Assembly (NCBI GenBank): GCA_002282555.1
Contig: NCJR01000076.1
Coordinates: forward strand, 1 to 8,006
DNA: 8,006 bases
Source: Rhodobacterales bacterium 34-62-10
GTDB taxonomy: Bacteria; Pseudomonadota; Alphaproteobacteria; Rhodobacterales; Rhodobacteraceae
Reading direction: 5' to 3'
The notes beneath the pieces were generated by a model. That model was not told the DNA's origin and made no database searches. It saw only the letters and a program-made list of their open reading frames with translations. How positions within the stretch are numbered: position 1 is the stretch's first letter; every line of letters begins with the position of its first letter. Both the position numbers and the translations under genes were made by a program. Shown piece by piece: positions 7,358 to 8,006 of the stretch.

Positions 7358-7381
7358 CGCGCATTTTATGCATATTGCGCG
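7358..7381. promoter_or_regulatory. Inverted repeat CGCGCA-N12-TGCGCG with AT-rich core
   Basis: Arms at 7358-7363 and 7376-7381 are exact inverted copies flanking TTTTATGCATAT, an unusually AT-rich stretch for this DNA that itself contains the palindrome TATGCATA (7367-7374). It lies about 70 bp upstream of the MarR-type gene and 20 bp after sdhE. The 24-bp size suits a winged-helix dimer site or a promoter region of the downstream gene. Neither role is demonstrated. Confidence 0.4.
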
Positions 7382-7419
7382 GCGCTTAACCGGTTGTTGG
7401 TCTTTTTGCGTCAAGGTTC

Positions 7420-7443
7420 CCGTCGGTATCACAACTCCGACGG
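7420..7443 (+). promoter_or_regulatory. Leader hairpin overlapping the MarR gene ribosome binding site
   Basis: CCGTCGG (7420-7426) and CCGACGG (7437-7443) form a perfect 7-bp GC-rich stem with a 10-nt loop, TATCACAACT. The last two G of the 3' arm are the first bases of the GGAG ribosome binding site (7442-7445), 7 nt before the ATG. In RNA the hairpin would partly hide this site. As DNA it could equally be an autoregulatory operator. Confidence 0.5.
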
Positions 7444-7452
7444 AGACGCCTA

Positions 7453-7950
7453 ATGACGTTGCACAAAAGCCTGGCCACGGGATCACGCTCCGGCTTCATG
7501 GGCGGATATCTTGACGCGCTGTCCCTGGTGGAACGGTTGCACCGCCTGTTGCTGGATGTGATCAAGGACGAATTCGAACGCGTCGGCATGTTGGAAGTGA
7601 ACGCTGTGCAGGCGCTTTTGCTGTTCAATATCGGCGATAACGAGGTGACGGCGGGCGAGTTGAAGACGCGCGGCTATTACCAGGGCAGCAATGTCAGCTA
7701 CAACCTCAAGAAGCTGGTCGAACTGGGCTTCATGCACCACCAGCGCTGCGAGATCGACCGCCGTTCGGTGCGCGTCAAGCTGACCCCGCGCGGGCGCGAG
7801 ATCCGTGATGTGGTGGCGGGACTGTTCGCGCGCCATGCCGAAGGGTTGGAAAGCCGGGGCGTGCTTGGCCCCGCCGGGATCGAGGAGATCACCTCGTCTC
7901 TGCGCCGGATGGAACGGTATTGGGCGGATCAGATCCGCTATATCTATTGA
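7453..7950 (+). CDS. MarR-family winged-helix transcriptional regulator, LdtR-like
   Basis: This 165-residue cytoplasmic DNA-binding protein has an N-terminal dimerisation helix containing LSLVERLHRLLLDVIKDEFER (23-43) and a winged helix at about 48-112. The recognition helix lies in YYQGSNVSYNLKKLVELGF (75-93) and the wing in DRRSVRVKLTPRG (102-114). A C-terminal helical part (115-165) completes the dimer interface. The segments NAVQALLLFNIG and GYYxGSNVSYNLKKL closely recall LdtR, the Liberibacter regulator of an L,D-transpeptidase gene. That link comes from memory, so cell-wall regulation here is only a suggestion. GGAG lies 7 nt before the ATG. The gene is separated by 117 bp from sdhE, with two inverted repeats in between, so it probably has its own promoter and may regulate itself. 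Confidence 0.88.
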   Translation: MTLHKSLATGSRSGFMGGYLDALSLVERLHRLLLDVIKDEFERVGMLEVNAVQALLLFNIGDNEVTAGELKTRGYYQGSNVSYNLKKLVELGFMHHQRCEIDRRSVRVKLTPRGREIRDVVAGLFARHAEGLESRGVLGPAGIEEITSSLRRMERYWADQIRYIY

Positions 7951-7966
7951 TGGTGCCTGTGGCGGG

Positions 7967-8006
7967 GCCGGATACCTCCGGCGGGAATATTTTCGGCAAG
8001 ATGAAA
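7967..8006 (+). terminator. Terminator-like hairpin within recurrent motif copy 2, after the MarR gene
   Basis: GCCGGA (7967-7972), loop TACC and TCCGGC (7977-7982) form a perfect 6-bp stem, followed by GGGAATATTTT. The T-run is offset from the stem, so termination strength is uncertain. The same bases belong to the recurrent motif CCTCCGGCGGG-ATATTT-GCAAGA also seen at 3165-3201. Its place 16 bp after the MarR stop supports a 3'-end role here. The motif may continue past the window edge. Confidence 0.45.

Noticed and set aside
7924..7938. Palindrome GCGGATC-A-GATCCGC near the end of the MarR gene
   Set aside because: It lies within codons for the conserved-looking C-terminus and has a one-base centre, so coincidence from codon use is likely.

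Overview
The window is chromosomal DNA from a high-GC alphaproteobacterium. A member of the Rhodobacterales (Rhodobacteraceae / Roseobacter group) fits best, judging from protein similarity remembered for PdeM, the Lhr-type helicase, the Rhodobacteraceae-type aspartate aminotransferase and SdhE, and from a GC-rich intergenic motif ending in GGGGATATTT that occurs twice. This placement is by recognition only; no search was run. The high GC content produces many long antisense and shifted open frames, which are not annotated.

Left part (1-2915, minus strand): a two-gene DNA-repair unit. An 803-residue Lhr-Core-type DEXH helicase is followed by PdeM, a Mn-dependent endonuclease of the ligase-associated DNA damage response set; PdeM runs off the window at base 1. 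The 77-bp gap between them carries a 12-bp tandem repeat. The exonuclease and ATP-dependent DNA ligase usually linked to this pair are not on the upstream side of the helicase.

Middle (2916-4888): a 426-bp divergent intergenic region with no credible gene but rich in repeats: a G-run cluster, a perfect 17-bp palindrome, a pair of imperfect direct repeats, several inverted repeats and one copy of the CCTCCGGCGGG motif. Next comes a plus-strand MATE-family multidrug/Na+ (or H+) antiporter. It converges on the minus-strand genes across a gap holding a 9-bp tandem repeat.

Right part (4889-8006): minus-strand aminotransferase gene aatA, followed 18 bp later by a 134-residue protein of unknown function. 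aatA is interrupted by a single in-frame TAG at codon 263 with perfect frame continuity on both sides, so it is either a very recent nonsense mutation or a sequence error. Divergent from aatA are a Xre/Cro-type regulator with a C-terminal coiled coil and the succinate dehydrogenase flavinylation factor SdhE, one base apart and probably one operon. A MarR-family regulator resembling LdtR follows, with two inverted repeats in its leader (one overlapping its ribosome binding site) and a terminator-like hairpin after it, inside the second copy of the recurrent motif.

I did not find a clear new multigene system. The best leads are the interrupted aatA, the leader hairpin of the MarR gene, the operator-like inverted repeat before the Xre gene, and the repeat-rich 2916-3341 region.
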